Shown piece by piece: positions 17,165 through 23,784 of a stretch of DNA of 25,176 nt (position 1 is its first letter; each line of letters begins with the position of its first letter). The notes beneath the pieces were generated by a model. The model ran no database searches. It was not told the origin of the DNA and saw only the letters and a program-made list of their open reading frames with translations. Both the position numbers and the translations under genes were made by a program. The DNA comes from a virus. The DNA lies in the IMG/VR virus record IMGVR_UViG_3300047640_000006, positions 1 to 25,176 of that record; one strand, given 5' to 3'.

Positions 17165-17475
17165 AGTTCGAAGAGCTTATCGGAGAGGATGCGCTGAGCC
17201 TCGGGGTTGAGAATGTCGAGTACGCGGTCAACCTCAACCTCGGGGTTGAAACGCTGCAATGCACCCCAGATGATCTTTGCGAAATGCTTGCCCGAGGAGA
17301 TGTCTTTCCAGGCTTCAATCTTCTTCAGGTCAAGACCGGTGGCATCCTCAATGCGAGCGAGAGCGCGGTAATCAAGGCATAGCTTCCAATCCTCTGGAGG
17401 GGTGCCATCTTCCTTGTCGATTGTGATCCTAAAGTGTGGCGTGATCGCCAATTTTAGTACTGTGTCATCGGTCAT
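17059..17475 (-). CDS. Tail assembly chaperone, short form (gpG-like)
   Basis: A 138-residue protein between tail tube and tape measure genes, the position of lambda gpG and its analogues. It contains a beta-rich N-terminus (LKLAITPHFRITIDKEDG), then ALARIEDATGLDLKKIEAW and a helical segment LNPEAQRILSDKLFELCF. It coats the tape measure protein during tail assembly and is not usually part of the virion. The C-terminal tail after the slippery site (ATGATADPNVPAVPATA) is Ala/Pro-rich, as often seen where the zero frame is dispensable. The ATG at 17475 has AGGG seven bases upstream, and this sits in one arm of a hairpin. Confidence 0.85.
   Translation of the reverse strand: MTDDTVLKLAITPHFRITIDKEDGTPPEDWKLCLDYRALARIEDATGLDLKKIEAWKDISSGKHFAKIIWGALQRFNPEVEVDRVLDILNPEAQRILSDKLFELCFPGAKEAYQKLLEEQKATGATADPNVPAVPATA
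17155..17161 (-). promoter_or_regulatory. Programmed -1 frameshift site TTTCCCC
   Basis: On the minus strand the zero-frame codons TGT TTC CCC create T TTC CCC, a perfect X XXY YYZ heptamer. After slipping one base back, the pairing of both tRNAs is kept (TTT and CCC). It lies 32 codons before the zero-frame stop and at the very beginning of the -1 open frame, the arrangement of tail chaperone genes in siphoviruses. No other heptamer in the overlap satisfies the rule. Confidence 0.85.
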
Positions 17476-17480
17476 TTATG

Positions 17481-17519
17481 CACCCTATATAAGTTAGGGT
17501 GGGGGCCGGAACCCCCACC
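17481..17519 (-). promoter_or_regulatory. Two mutually exclusive hairpins between tail tube and tail chaperone
   Basis: Hairpin B (arms 17512-17519 and 17498-17505, eight perfect G/C-rich pairs, six-base loop) is transcribed first. Hairpin A (arms 17495-17501 and 17481-17487, seven perfect pairs, seven-base loop) comes next, and its 3' arm TAGGGTG contains the chaperone ribosome site. The two share bases 17498-17501, so both cannot be complete at once. Hairpin B is not followed by a run of U, so a strong terminator is unlikely. Control of the tail tube to chaperone ratio by translation or mRNA stability is a plausible role. Confidence 0.6.
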
Positions 17520-17532
17520 GTGTTGAGGTTAC

Positions 17533-17952
17533 TTACACGTACACCTTGGGGCCGGAAATCTTGATCTTCAAATCGAAGGTCGCGTTCTTCTCCAGCGGCC
17601 AACTCGGCGTGAACGACTCGATGATTCCGCTGAACGAGCAGGTGTTTGCCGTGCCATACAGGGCCTTCATGGGTACGAGAGCGCCGGATAGACGGAGGGC
17701 TTCAAGCGCTACCTGAGTCGTATCCCCAGGCAAAAACCAGCCCTTAACATCGGCTGTACCTGGGTCCTGGGTCGAACTGTTGAATGTATCAACGCCGCTG
17801 ACGGTGGCCATGGTCGTTGTCTTTTCCGTCGCCACTTTGTCGCCAGAGATAGCGATGGAGGTTACGCCAGCGAGAGTGGTGAAGGTGGTAGGGCTTGCAG
17901 TGGTGGCAAATTCAAAAGAATCGCCGATACCGGTGATGGGCTGCTGGGACAT
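17533..17952 (-). CDS. Major tail tube protein
   Basis: A 139-residue protein with the composition and position of a siphovirus tail tube subunit: beta-rich, N-terminal TGIGDSFEFATTASPTTFTTL, a central loop with KTTTMATVSGVDTFNS, and a C-terminal PLEKNATFDLKIKISGP strand pair. It polymerises into hexameric rings around the tape measure protein. The ATG at 17952 is preceded by GGCAGGAG, the strongest ribosome site in this part of the window, in keeping with high expression. It follows the glycosyltransferase gene after two bases and precedes the tail chaperone. There is no sheath gene, so the tail is non-contractile. Confidence 0.85.
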   Translation of the reverse strand: MSQQPITGIGDSFEFATTASPTTFTTLAGVTSIAISGDKVATEKTTTMATVSGVDTFNSSTQDPGTADVKGWFLPGDTTQVALEALRLSGALVPMKALYGTANTCSFSGIIESFTPSWPLEKNATFDLKIKISGPKVYV

Positions 17953-17954
17953 AG

Positions 17955-18695
17955 TTAGGCTCCTGCCTTACTTCTTGATTTTGACTTGGGTTTGGCGACA
18001 ACCTCGGGGGCTATCGCCGCGTAGAACGCAGCGGGTAAATCTTCCTTCGGCACCGAGGGGAATTGGCGATGGATGCCTAGCTGCCCAGGGTGGCAAACGC
18101 TGCTATCGTGGGCCCGTGCTACCAGTAGTTGTGCTCCATCGATGCTGTCCAACTCGTTGTTGTTCAACGCTTCGAGCTGGAAGGAATAATCCTCAATCCC
18201 TGAGGTCGGGTAGTTGTGCTGCTCCCACCAGGCCTTGGTGTAGCATTGGCTTGATCCGCAGGCATAGGGTGGGTGGGGACGATTGGGCTCATAGTGGTAT
18301 CTGTAGGTGCCGCTGTTGCCGCAGTCGAAGTACAGAATCGAGTGAAATCCGGTTACTGCTTTACCCGTTGAGGTAAGTCGAGCCACCTGGATGGTGATGC
18401 GATCCGGAGAAGAATAATCATCCTCATCCAGGTTTACGATGATGTCGCCGGTAGAGTAAGAGGTCCCCAGGTTGCGAAGAGCACCCACCGGCATACGATC
18501 GCAATGGTGGTACTGCACGCGGGGATCATCTGGGAGCAGACTGGGGTCCAGGGGAGTCTCGTTGTTATCCAGGATCACCAGTTCAAGTTCGCCTTCGTAA
18601 GTGGAGGCAAGGAATGCATCAGCAGCAACGCGGAAGTATTCCTCGCCGTAGCCGACCGGGAGAATCCCACTAACTTTGGGTAGATCAGATGCCAT
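17955..18695 (-). CDS. Family 2 (GT-A fold) glycosyltransferase
   Basis: A 246-residue protein with the GT2 plan: an N-terminal SGILPVGYGEEYFRVAADAF (first strand and helix), LELVILDNNE at 37-46 (nucleotide-binding aspartate near 43), PVGALRNLGTSYSTGDIIVNL at 69-89, then LDEDDYSSPDRI with the metal-binding DxD at 90-93. A later acceptor-side region contains GIEDYSFQLEAL (the ED motif). The C-terminus is Lys/Ser-rich. It transfers a sugar from a nucleotide sugar, but donor and acceptor cannot be told. It sits in the structural module between a neck gene and the tail tube, overlapping the small gene before it by 11 bases, so it is co-expressed with virion proteins. Glycosylation of a tail or head protein is an inference; modification of host surface sugars is an alternative. 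Confidence 0.83.
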   Translation of the reverse strand: MASDLPKVSGILPVGYGEEYFRVAADAFLASTYEGELELVILDNNETPLDPSLLPDDPRVQYHHCDRMPVGALRNLGTSYSTGDIIVNLDEDDYSSPDRITIQVARLTSTGKAVTGFHSILYFDCGNSGTYRYHYEPNRPHPPYACGSSQCYTKAWWEQHNYPTSGIEDYSFQLEALNNNELDSIDGAQLLVARAHDSSVCHPGQLGIHRQFPSVPKEDLPAAFYAAIAPEVVAKPKSKSRSKAGA

Positions 18696-18861
18696 TCTTT
18701 ACCTCGTCCTCGTCGATCAAACTGATGTAATCAACAACATGGGCCTTCACATACCGGAGGGATTCATTCCGGGTCATGCGCCCCGCTTTGTATGCGGGGA
18801 GGACGTAGGTGCGGATAAGGCTCCCCAATCCTTCGCCATCGAAATTGAAAGTCACGAACAT
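18685..18861 (-). CDS. Small hypothetical protein (58 residues)
   Basis: The frame from ATG at 18861 to TGA at 18685 encodes 58 residues beginning MFVTFNFDGEGLGSLIRTYV and ending ISLIDEDEVKNGI. It starts three bases after the stop of the gp10-like gene and ends 11 bases inside the glycosyltransferase gene, filling what would otherwise be a 169-base gap in a very compact operon. The middle (KAGRMTRNESLRYVKAHVVDYI) looks like one or two helices. No family is recognised. The tight overlaps support translation. Confidence 0.6.
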   Translation of the reverse strand: MFVTFNFDGEGLGSLIRTYVLPAYKAGRMTRNESLRYVKAHVVDYISLIDEDEVKNGI

Positions 18862-18864
18862 CAG

Positions 18865-19332
18865 TTAACCCTTCTTGTTTTGTAGATCGAGCAAAAGTGC
18901 GATGGCCTCAGTTTCAAAAACTGCCAAACACTCATCTTTACTGGACTCCCATGCCCGTTGAAGCCAATGTGTTGGAGCTTGGTGCACGCTACCAAATTCA
19001 CTGATCGATCCCCAAAAGTAATTCTTCTGCGGCCCGATCTCCATGATGAGAGTTGACTCACCATCGCCAGTCGCCCATCGGTCTTTTTGCATCATCAGAG
19101 CAGCTTCGAGCACACCAGCAGCAACAGGTACCGTGCTGTGAGCTGCATCCAATACCACCTGCGCAGCGGGAATCGCAACACGCTCAAGGTAGCGTTTAGC
19201 TGCACGGGTAGTCTCCTGAGTTAAGAGCTTGGAGAGTTCCGCTAGGCCATCGATGTGGATAGCTTCAGCCACGTGCACCTCGTTAAGGCGCGAACAAACA
19301 GCTTTGAATATTGGAGGGACAGGAGAGTGCAT
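18865..19332 (-). CDS. HK97 gp10-like neck/tail completion protein
   Basis: A 155-residue protein matching the HK97 gp10 family in layout: IHIDGLAELSKLL near the start, a helical middle ending VVLDAAHSTVPVAAGVLE, then a strand IGPQKNYFWGSISEFGSVHQ and a C-terminal THWLQRAWESSKDECLAVF helix. The W/G-rich EFGSxxxxxxHWLxRAW region is the best family mark. It acts at the head-tail junction or tail end. The ATG at 19332 has no good ribosome site. A GTG about 60 bases downstream (MAEAIHIDGL reading, preceded by GAGG) is a credible alternative start and would give the length usual for the family. Confidence 0.75.
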   Translation of the reverse strand: MHSPVPPIFKAVCSRLNEVHVAEAIHIDGLAELSKLLTQETTRAAKRYLERVAIPAAQVVLDAAHSTVPVAAGVLEAALMMQKDRWATGDGESTLIMEIGPQKNYFWGSISEFGSVHQAPTHWLQRAWESSKDECLAVFETEAIALLLDLQNKKG

Positions 19333-19445
19333 CAGATCGATGCATCTATGGATCAGGGATGATCCTTGTGGTTAGCTGTCTTCATCGTCCGAGTATTCGT
19401 GGTGCCGTTTGTTCGCGTTGCTATCTAATGGGTAGTTATCTCAAA
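19333..19445 (-). other. Intergenic gap, no gene recognised
   Basis: This is the longest gap in the structural operon apart from the window ends. On the minus strand one open stretch without an ATG could encode DNYPLDSNANKRHHEYSDDEDS before a stop, but it starts directly after a TGA and has no start codon. No hairpin or promoter stands out. Confidence 0.4.
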
Positions 19446-19862
19446 TCAATCGAAGTAGAATACACGGAATTGCAAATAGGCCCCGTAGACAAAAGATTTG
19501 GAGCCTTCCTCGTAACGGTCATCCCAGTCTTTATCCACGATGACTCCATCCACCACAGTCCCATCGGGCAGGGTACCCTTATAGCTGCCGAGGTACGTCC
19601 GTACCGCCTTGGCGATGGTGCGAGAGCCATAGTAGCTGGTCGAGTAGCACACAATTTGAAACACGGCTTCGCGCTTTTGGGTGGGACCGGACATGGCATA
19701 GGTGTCGGCAGTCGATACGCGGCTGAAAACGAGGAATGGGAGGACTGAACCCTGGGGGGCGAGTACCCACCAGGCTTTGGTGGTGCCATTCACATCCGCG
19801 CCAACCGCTGCTTGGATCGTTGGGTTCAGGGTTACGAGTTGAAACAATCCTTGCTCGATCAT
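19446..19862 (-). CDS. DUF3168 tail terminator / tail completion protein
   Basis: A 138-residue protein starting MIEQGLFQLVTLNPTIQAAV. The start is chosen at 19862 because it overlaps the stop of the head closure gene as ATGA; a longer frame exists upstream. Family marks of DUF3168 are LPFLVFSRVSTADTYAMSGP, the FQIVCYSTSYYGSRTIAKAVR helix, and the DRYEEGSKSFVYGAYLQFRVFY ending. Proteins of this family cap the tail tube and join it to the head. A 113-base stretch without a gene follows before the gp10-like start. Confidence 0.85.
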   Translation of the reverse strand: MIEQGLFQLVTLNPTIQAAVGADVNGTTKAWWVLAPQGSVLPFLVFSRVSTADTYAMSGPTQKREAVFQIVCYSTSYYGSRTIAKAVRTYLGSYKGTLPDGTVVDGVIVDKDWDDRYEEGSKSFVYGAYLQFRVFYFD

Positions 19863-20230
19863 TTGTTCACCGTATCGTTCCCAACCCAACTCCAGATATG
19901 TAGTTCTTGGCGGTTGCCGTCGGGATCAGAGAAGCTTTCGATGTTGTGGCGCTGGCCGCGTACAAGGATGTTCATCCCGGTGTCGACAGACCAGGTCTGG
20001 GGCCAACGGAGGATTATCTTGTAGCTGGAGATCGCATCTAGGGTTTGCGCCTTATCCTCTTGTTTGCCGCGCCACATGGACACGTTGGCCCATGTAGTCG
20101 CCACAGCCACCTCGGGCAAAGGCGTACCATCTGCACCGTTTCCCGCATTTGGCTGGGTGAACGTTACCTGCGTGTTGTAATCGGTCGACCCGTTGTAGCG
20201 GGTGCCCCAAGGTTGTCTCGGCAGCTTCAT
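19859..20230 (-). CDS. Head closure / head-tail adaptor protein (SPP1 gp16-like)
   Basis: A 123-residue protein of the phage head-tail joining family (PF05521-like). Marks are VATTWANVSMWRGKQEDKAQ early, then SSYKIILRWPQTWSVDTGMN and ILVRGQRHNIESFSDPDGNRQELHIW, the beta-barrel core of this family. It forms a ring under the connector that closes the filled head and docks the tail. Its start overlaps the connector stop by four bases and its stop overlaps the start of the DUF3168 gene. Confidence 0.85.
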   Translation of the reverse strand: MKLPRQPWGTRYNGSTDYNTQVTFTQPNAGNGADGTPLPEVAVATTWANVSMWRGKQEDKAQTLDAISSYKIILRWPQTWSVDTGMNILVRGQRHNIESFSDPDGNRQELHIWSWVGNDTVNK

Positions 20231-20940
20231 CGTGGAATCCTCATGCTGCGGAAGCTGTTCAGCATCCGGCGCAAGGTCATGCCAACCTCGCTCGTTGGCT
20301 CAACACTAATGATCTGGCGCACGTTATACATGTGATTTGCGAGGTAAAGGATCGCCATGGTGAGCCGTGCGGGTACCTGCGTCGGATCGTCGGCGCTGTA
20401 GCCTGCGTCGTAGGTTACCTGGATGCAGTCCTGCCTGCGATCGGTCAATGGCCATACCTGGCCGACGTTGAGCGTGATCTTGTCGGCGAACACGGTGTAG
20501 GTTGATGGATCAAGCGTTTGGAGCACGCCCTGGGGGTCGTTATAGCTCACGGTGACAGCATTTATCAGAGGTGAACCTGAGGGCACAACGACCGGACGAC
20601 GCACCAACTCGATGCTGTCCAAGGTTGGAAAACCATACCAGAAGAGGTTGGTCATGTACGCATAGTTGAGCGCCATAAATTCCTGACGTGGGTCGGCTTG
20701 GCCGGGGAACCAGTCAAAGGTGAGCAGCACCTGCTCGTTGAGGCAAGCCGTGGCAGCCATACTTTCTACTTCGTCGGTGGCGGCGTCGATCATGGTGAGC
20801 AGCATCTGGTAGTCATCTGTGAGCACCGCTGGGGAGCTGCCGTATTGATACTTTTGTGGTAAATCGAATCTGCCAAAACTGGAAAGCTGTTCGGGCGTCA
20901 CCACTGGGGTGGAACGTGGCGTGATTATCTGTTCGTACAT
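20227..20940 (-). CDS. Head-tail connector protein (HK97 gp6 / phiE125 gp8-like)
   Basis: A 237-residue protein. The C-terminal half is the recognisable part: CIQVTYDAGYSADDPTQVPARLTMAILYLANHMY followed by a helix, the pattern of gp6-like connectors. The segment AVTVSYNDPQGVLQTLDPSTY is the typical strand pair before it. Residues about 40-80 (LTDDYQMLLTMIDAATDEVE) match the N-terminal helical bundle. It forms the ring between portal and head closure protein. The start is supported by GGAG eight bases upstream. The gene begins only 14 bases after the protease stop, where a major capsid gene would normally intervene. Confidence 0.87.
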   Translation of the reverse strand: MYEQIITPRSTPVVTPEQLSSFGRFDLPQKYQYGSSPAVLTDDYQMLLTMIDAATDEVESMAATACLNEQVLLTFDWFPGQADPRQEFMALNYAYMTNLFWYGFPTLDSIELVRRPVVVPSGSPLINAVTVSYNDPQGVLQTLDPSTYTVFADKITLNVGQVWPLTDRRQDCIQVTYDAGYSADDPTQVPARLTMAILYLANHMYNVRQIISVEPTSEVGMTLRRMLNSFRSMRIPR

Positions 20941-20954
20941 AGCAAACGCTCCGG

Positions 20955-21731
20955 CTACTTCCGACGGTTGATTTCCAACTGGTGAGCAAACAGGCTGAGG
21001 TCTGGAGCTTCGGCGACGATCGCAGGAGGCTCTTCAATGGGCTCTTCAATGGGCTCTTCAATGGGCTCTTCAATGGGCTCTTCAATGGGCTCTTCAACGG
21101 GCTCTTCAGCCTTTGCCTCGATCTTCAGAGCATCGGGCGCGTTGCGGAAGATGGACAGATCAAAGTCATTCTTCACGGCGGCCTTGTCCTTGCTCACCGC
21201 AGTGGCAAAGCCATTTGCAACGGCCTCGTCTGCAGTCATCCAAGTCTCGGCGTTCATCATCTCCAGGACCTTATCGGTGGGCAGGCCGGTCTTAGCTGCG
21301 TACACATCAGCGATCGATGCGGTGACTGTATCGAGCGTGTCCGCCATTTTTCGAAAGTCGGAAGCGCTGCCCATTGTTCCAGCTTGTGCCGGGTGGATCA
21401 TCATCACGCTACCGCTATGCATGGTGATTGTGTCCCCGGCCATGGCGACGATTGAGGCAGCGGAGGCAGCAAGGCCCACAACGTTGACGATGACCTTCTT
21501 GTTGGACTGGACCAGCACATTGCGGATTGCAACACCGCAAAAGGCATCGCCACCAGGTGAGTTGATGTTCAGCGTTACGGACTTGCAGTCCGATTCTTTG
21601 AGGGCGTTGGACACCATGGACTCAGTGATCCCGTCACCGTAGCCGGTATCACCGATGTAGTCATACATGTCCAGCGATAGCGTGCCGTTGGAGATGCTCG
21701 CGTTGAAGAATCTATTCTTGTTTTTGGGCAT
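20955..21731 (-). CDS. ClpP-like (S14) prohead maturation protease
   Basis: A 258-residue protein with a ClpP fold at about residues 10-195. The oxyanion glycines are in NSPGGDAFCG (57-66), the catalytic serine is expected at 90 in GLAASAASIVAMAG, and the histidine at 113 in MMIHPA; the downstream Asp is probably in the ADVYAAKTGLP region. In HK97-type phages such proteases remove the scaffolding domain of the major capsid protein during head maturation. After the protease domain comes an acidic tail with about six EEPI repeats (about residues 208-235) and a short end APDLSLFAHQLEINRRK. It starts two bases after the portal stop. Its normal substrate gene is not found next to it. Confidence 0.9.
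   Translation of the reverse strand: MPKNKNRFFNASISNGTLSLDMYDYIGDTGYGDGITESMVSNALKESDCKSVTLNINSPGGDAFCGVAIRNVLVQSNKKVIVNVVGLAASAASIVAMAGDTITMHSGSVMMIHPAQAGTMGSASDFRKMADTLDTVTASIADVYAAKTGLPTDKVLEMMNAETWMTADEAVANGFATAVSKDKAAVKNDFDLSIFRNAPDALKIEAKAEEPVEEPIEEPIEEPIEEPIEEPIEEPPAIVAEAPDLSLFAHQLEINRRK
21028..21108 (-). repeat. 12-base tandem repeat, about 6.75 copies
   Basis: The plus-strand unit GGCTCTTCAATG is repeated at 21028, 21040, 21052, 21064 and 21076 without change; the sixth copy (21088) has ACG instead of ATG at its end, and a partial seventh follows to 21108. It encodes the EEPI (one EEPV) repeats of the protease tail. Identical copies point to recent expansion by slippage. Confidence 0.95.
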
Positions 21732-21733
21732 TG

Positions 21734-23413
21734 CTAATCTCCGTCCACAGCCAGTGCGATAAGTGCTACACGGGCTTCTTCATCCGTTAAATCTTTGCGT
21801 GAATCGACATATAAGGTTGCGGTGGTGAGGTCGATGTTGAGCACCTCCGCAACGAACTTGGCATCTACCTTACCTTTAGCTTCTTTGCGGGCGACGCGAT
21901 CAGCCATAGAGTTCGCCAGGGCGTTCAGGCGGGCGTTAGGCTTGGCAGGCTTGGGTGGTGCAACCCTCTTGGTGGGAACAGGCTTCACAGGCTTGGCGGG
22001 CACAGGGTGCTTGAAGGGAGGCTCGGTATTACCATCACCATCACCGGCTGCATCTGCACCAGGCTGATTGGGATCAGACTCACCTGATTCCTCATTTGCA
22101 TCATCAGGATCATCCGCATCAGGTACCTTTTGGCCGGGGATGAAAAACTCACCCGTAACTGGGTTGTAGATGGCACCATTGGCCGGGCCTGAAAGGAAGT
22201 CTCCGCCCTCGATGGCATCACGATCCTCCAGGAGGCGGGCCTCGTTGGGTGTCATCTGCCACGCGTTGATTAACGCCACATTGGTTTGCGCCCGCTCCTT
22301 GGGCGAACCACGCAGGATAATATCAGCACTGTGTTTCGCGTAAAGCGTACCCCACTGCTTTTTGGGGATCAGATCGCGAGTGATCGATTGCTCGATTGCA
22401 GTTGTAAAAGGCAGTAAGCAACACGCGAAATACTCATCCAAAAATGCTGAGCTACTGGCATAGGTGGAGTTTTGCTCCCCAAGGCCCATCTTCACCAGAA
22501 GCGGCGCTCCACCAAGGAAGCGAACGACCTCCTGCTCGGACCACTTACGAGACTCAAGCAATTGTGACTCGGCGGCGTTGAAGGTCATCTTCTCCCACTT
22601 GCCCCCACCTGGAATGATGGAAAACTTGCCTGCGTTTTGGGAGCCGCTGAAATCCCTGCGGAGCCGATCAACGATACCTTGTGCTTCCTTTTCGTCCGGG
22701 GCGTTTTCAATATCGGGGAAAGAAATGAAGCCCCCCATACCCAGGCCGTTGGCAAAGTTCCTTCCGGCAACCTCTTCGGCTGCCATGAGGAGGGACAATG
22801 CCTCTTTTGCCAACAAGATAGTGGAGGAACCCTCCAGGCCGAAGCCTTCGAGATTGGTTGATGCGACATGCCATATTTGATCTTGGGTAAACTCCTGCGT
22901 CCCACCTGGGCCCGCATTGGTGTACCGATACTTGAGGGTAGGCGGATTGGTACTTCTATCCCAAAAGGGGGTGGTATGCCACGCGTTCAAGGGAATCAAT
23001 GCCTGTAGGTCGCCCGCCTGGTCCATGATCTTTTGGCAATAGCAATTGGATGCCATGATCAACTGGGAAGCGAGGAACCAACGCATCTGGTAGCTGGTCT
23101 GATATTGGTTGGGGCAATCTTTGAGTAAGGTATACAGGGGCTCATCAATCGCGGGCTGGGTACGCTGAACACCCTTCACCTTCTTGGTTTCACGAAGGAT
23201 CAGAGGCATTTTTGCGAGATCATTGCTCAGCATTTTGACGCCGCCCAAAAAAGCTGATACGCGGATAGCCGTCTCGCGGGTAACCACCTTGCCAGAGGCT
23301 GCGGGCAGCCCAACTAAGGCCTGGACCAAATCGGAGGAGGGGGACGCGAGCGTGCTCTCCCCGTTGTTGAGGAAGGTGGCAGTAGCCGCTCTAAATCGTG
23401 TAAATATTCCCAT
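21734..23413 (-). CDS. HK97-family portal protein
   Basis: A 559-residue portal of the HK97 family. Conserved regions are ETAIRVSAFLGGVKMLSNDLAKMPL (about 45-70), QMRWFLASQLIMASNCYCQ, LIPLNAWHTTPFWD, IWHVASTNLEGFGLEGSSTI, GGGKWEKMTFNAAESQLLE and RKWSEQEVVRFLGGAPLLV, and FLDEYFACCLLPFTTAIEQSITRDLI with its usual long helix. The core ends near residue 425. The last ~130 residues are unusual: an Asp/Glu-rich linker, a Pro/Lys repeat segment (PAKPVKPVPTKRVAPPKP) and a charged helical end. It forms the dodecameric DNA channel at one head vertex. The ATG at 23413 is preceded by AAGAGAG. It lies upstream of the protease with a two-base gap. Confidence 0.93.
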   Translation of the reverse strand: MGIFTRFRAATATFLNNGESTLASPSSDLVQALVGLPAASGKVVTRETAIRVSAFLGGVKMLSNDLAKMPLILRETKKVKGVQRTQPAIDEPLYTLLKDCPNQYQTSYQMRWFLASQLIMASNCYCQKIMDQAGDLQALIPLNAWHTTPFWDRSTNPPTLKYRYTNAGPGGTQEFTQDQIWHVASTNLEGFGLEGSSTILLAKEALSLLMAAEEVAGRNFANGLGMGGFISFPDIENAPDEKEAQGIVDRLRRDFSGSQNAGKFSIIPGGGKWEKMTFNAAESQLLESRKWSEQEVVRFLGGAPLLVKMGLGEQNSTYASSSAFLDEYFACCLLPFTTAIEQSITRDLIPKKQWGTLYAKHSADIILRGSPKERAQTNVALINAWQMTPNEARLLEDRDAIEGGDFLSGPANGAIYNPVTGEFFIPGQKVPDADDPDDANEESGESDPNQPGADAAGDGDGNTEPPFKHPVPAKPVKPVPTKRVAPPKPAKPNARLNALANSMADRVARKEAKGKVDAKFVAEVLNIDLTTATLYVDSRKDLTDEEARVALIALAVDGD

Positions 23414-23432
23414 AGGTGATCTCTCTTAAAGG

Positions 23433-23783
23433 TTAGTAAGCTGCATTGCAGGTGGCGGAACCATCTTGCGTGGACTCTTTCAGCGGATCGTATCCGTAAA
23501 GTATTCGCTGGCCCTTGAGCCTCAAGCCACGCTCCATGCCGAGGCCCGCATCGTGTAGGACCTTCTCCCATTTGGCCTCTTCGGTGGATTGATTCGACCG
23601 CTGCTTTAGCGGGCGGCCAACATGCACTCCATGCACACCGGCCTTACAAAGGATGTGGCTGATCCGCGATTGTGAAACCTCAAAATGGGCAGCAAGCTCC
23701 GATTGCAGCATGGTTGGATTGGTGGTGGCGAAGGCTAGAACAGCCTCGTAACTCAGTGTGCGTTTACGTCCACGGATGGTCAT
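23433..23783 (-). CDS. Small helix-turn-helix DNA-binding protein
   Basis: A 116-residue protein starting MTIRGRKRTLSYEAVLAF. This start is chosen because the ATG at 23783 comes one base after the terminase stop (TAA at 23785-23787); a longer frame runs back into the terminase gene. Residues about 10-48 (EAVLAFATTNPTMLQSELAAHFEVSQSRISHILCKAGV) are a clear helix-turn-helix of the winged or homeodomain-like kind, with recognition helix QSRISHIL. The rest is basic then polar without a recognised domain. Its place between terminase and portal is not the usual place of a small terminase subunit, which normally precedes the large one. It could still be a packaging factor, or a regulator of the late operon. 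Confidence 0.65.
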   Translation of the reverse strand: MTIRGRKRTLSYEAVLAFATTNPTMLQSELAAHFEVSQSRISHILCKAGVHGVHVGRPLKQRSNQSTEEAKWEKVLHDAGLGMERGLRLKGQRILYGYDPLKESTQDGSATCNAAY

Positions 23784-23784
23784 T

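Noticed and set aside
17498-17519. Rho-independent terminator after the tail tube gene
   Set aside because: The stem is strong but the following minus-strand bases are CTAACTTATAT, without the U-run expected; kept instead as a possible regulatory hairpin.
18781-18799. 6-bp inverted repeat (CCCCGC/GCGGGG) inside the 58-residue gene
   Set aside because: Too short and in the middle of a gene, with no position-specific context.
20813-21097. Minus-strand frame with KSPL repeats
   Set aside because: An alternative reading of the same 12-base repeat that encodes EEPI in the protease; it has no independent support.
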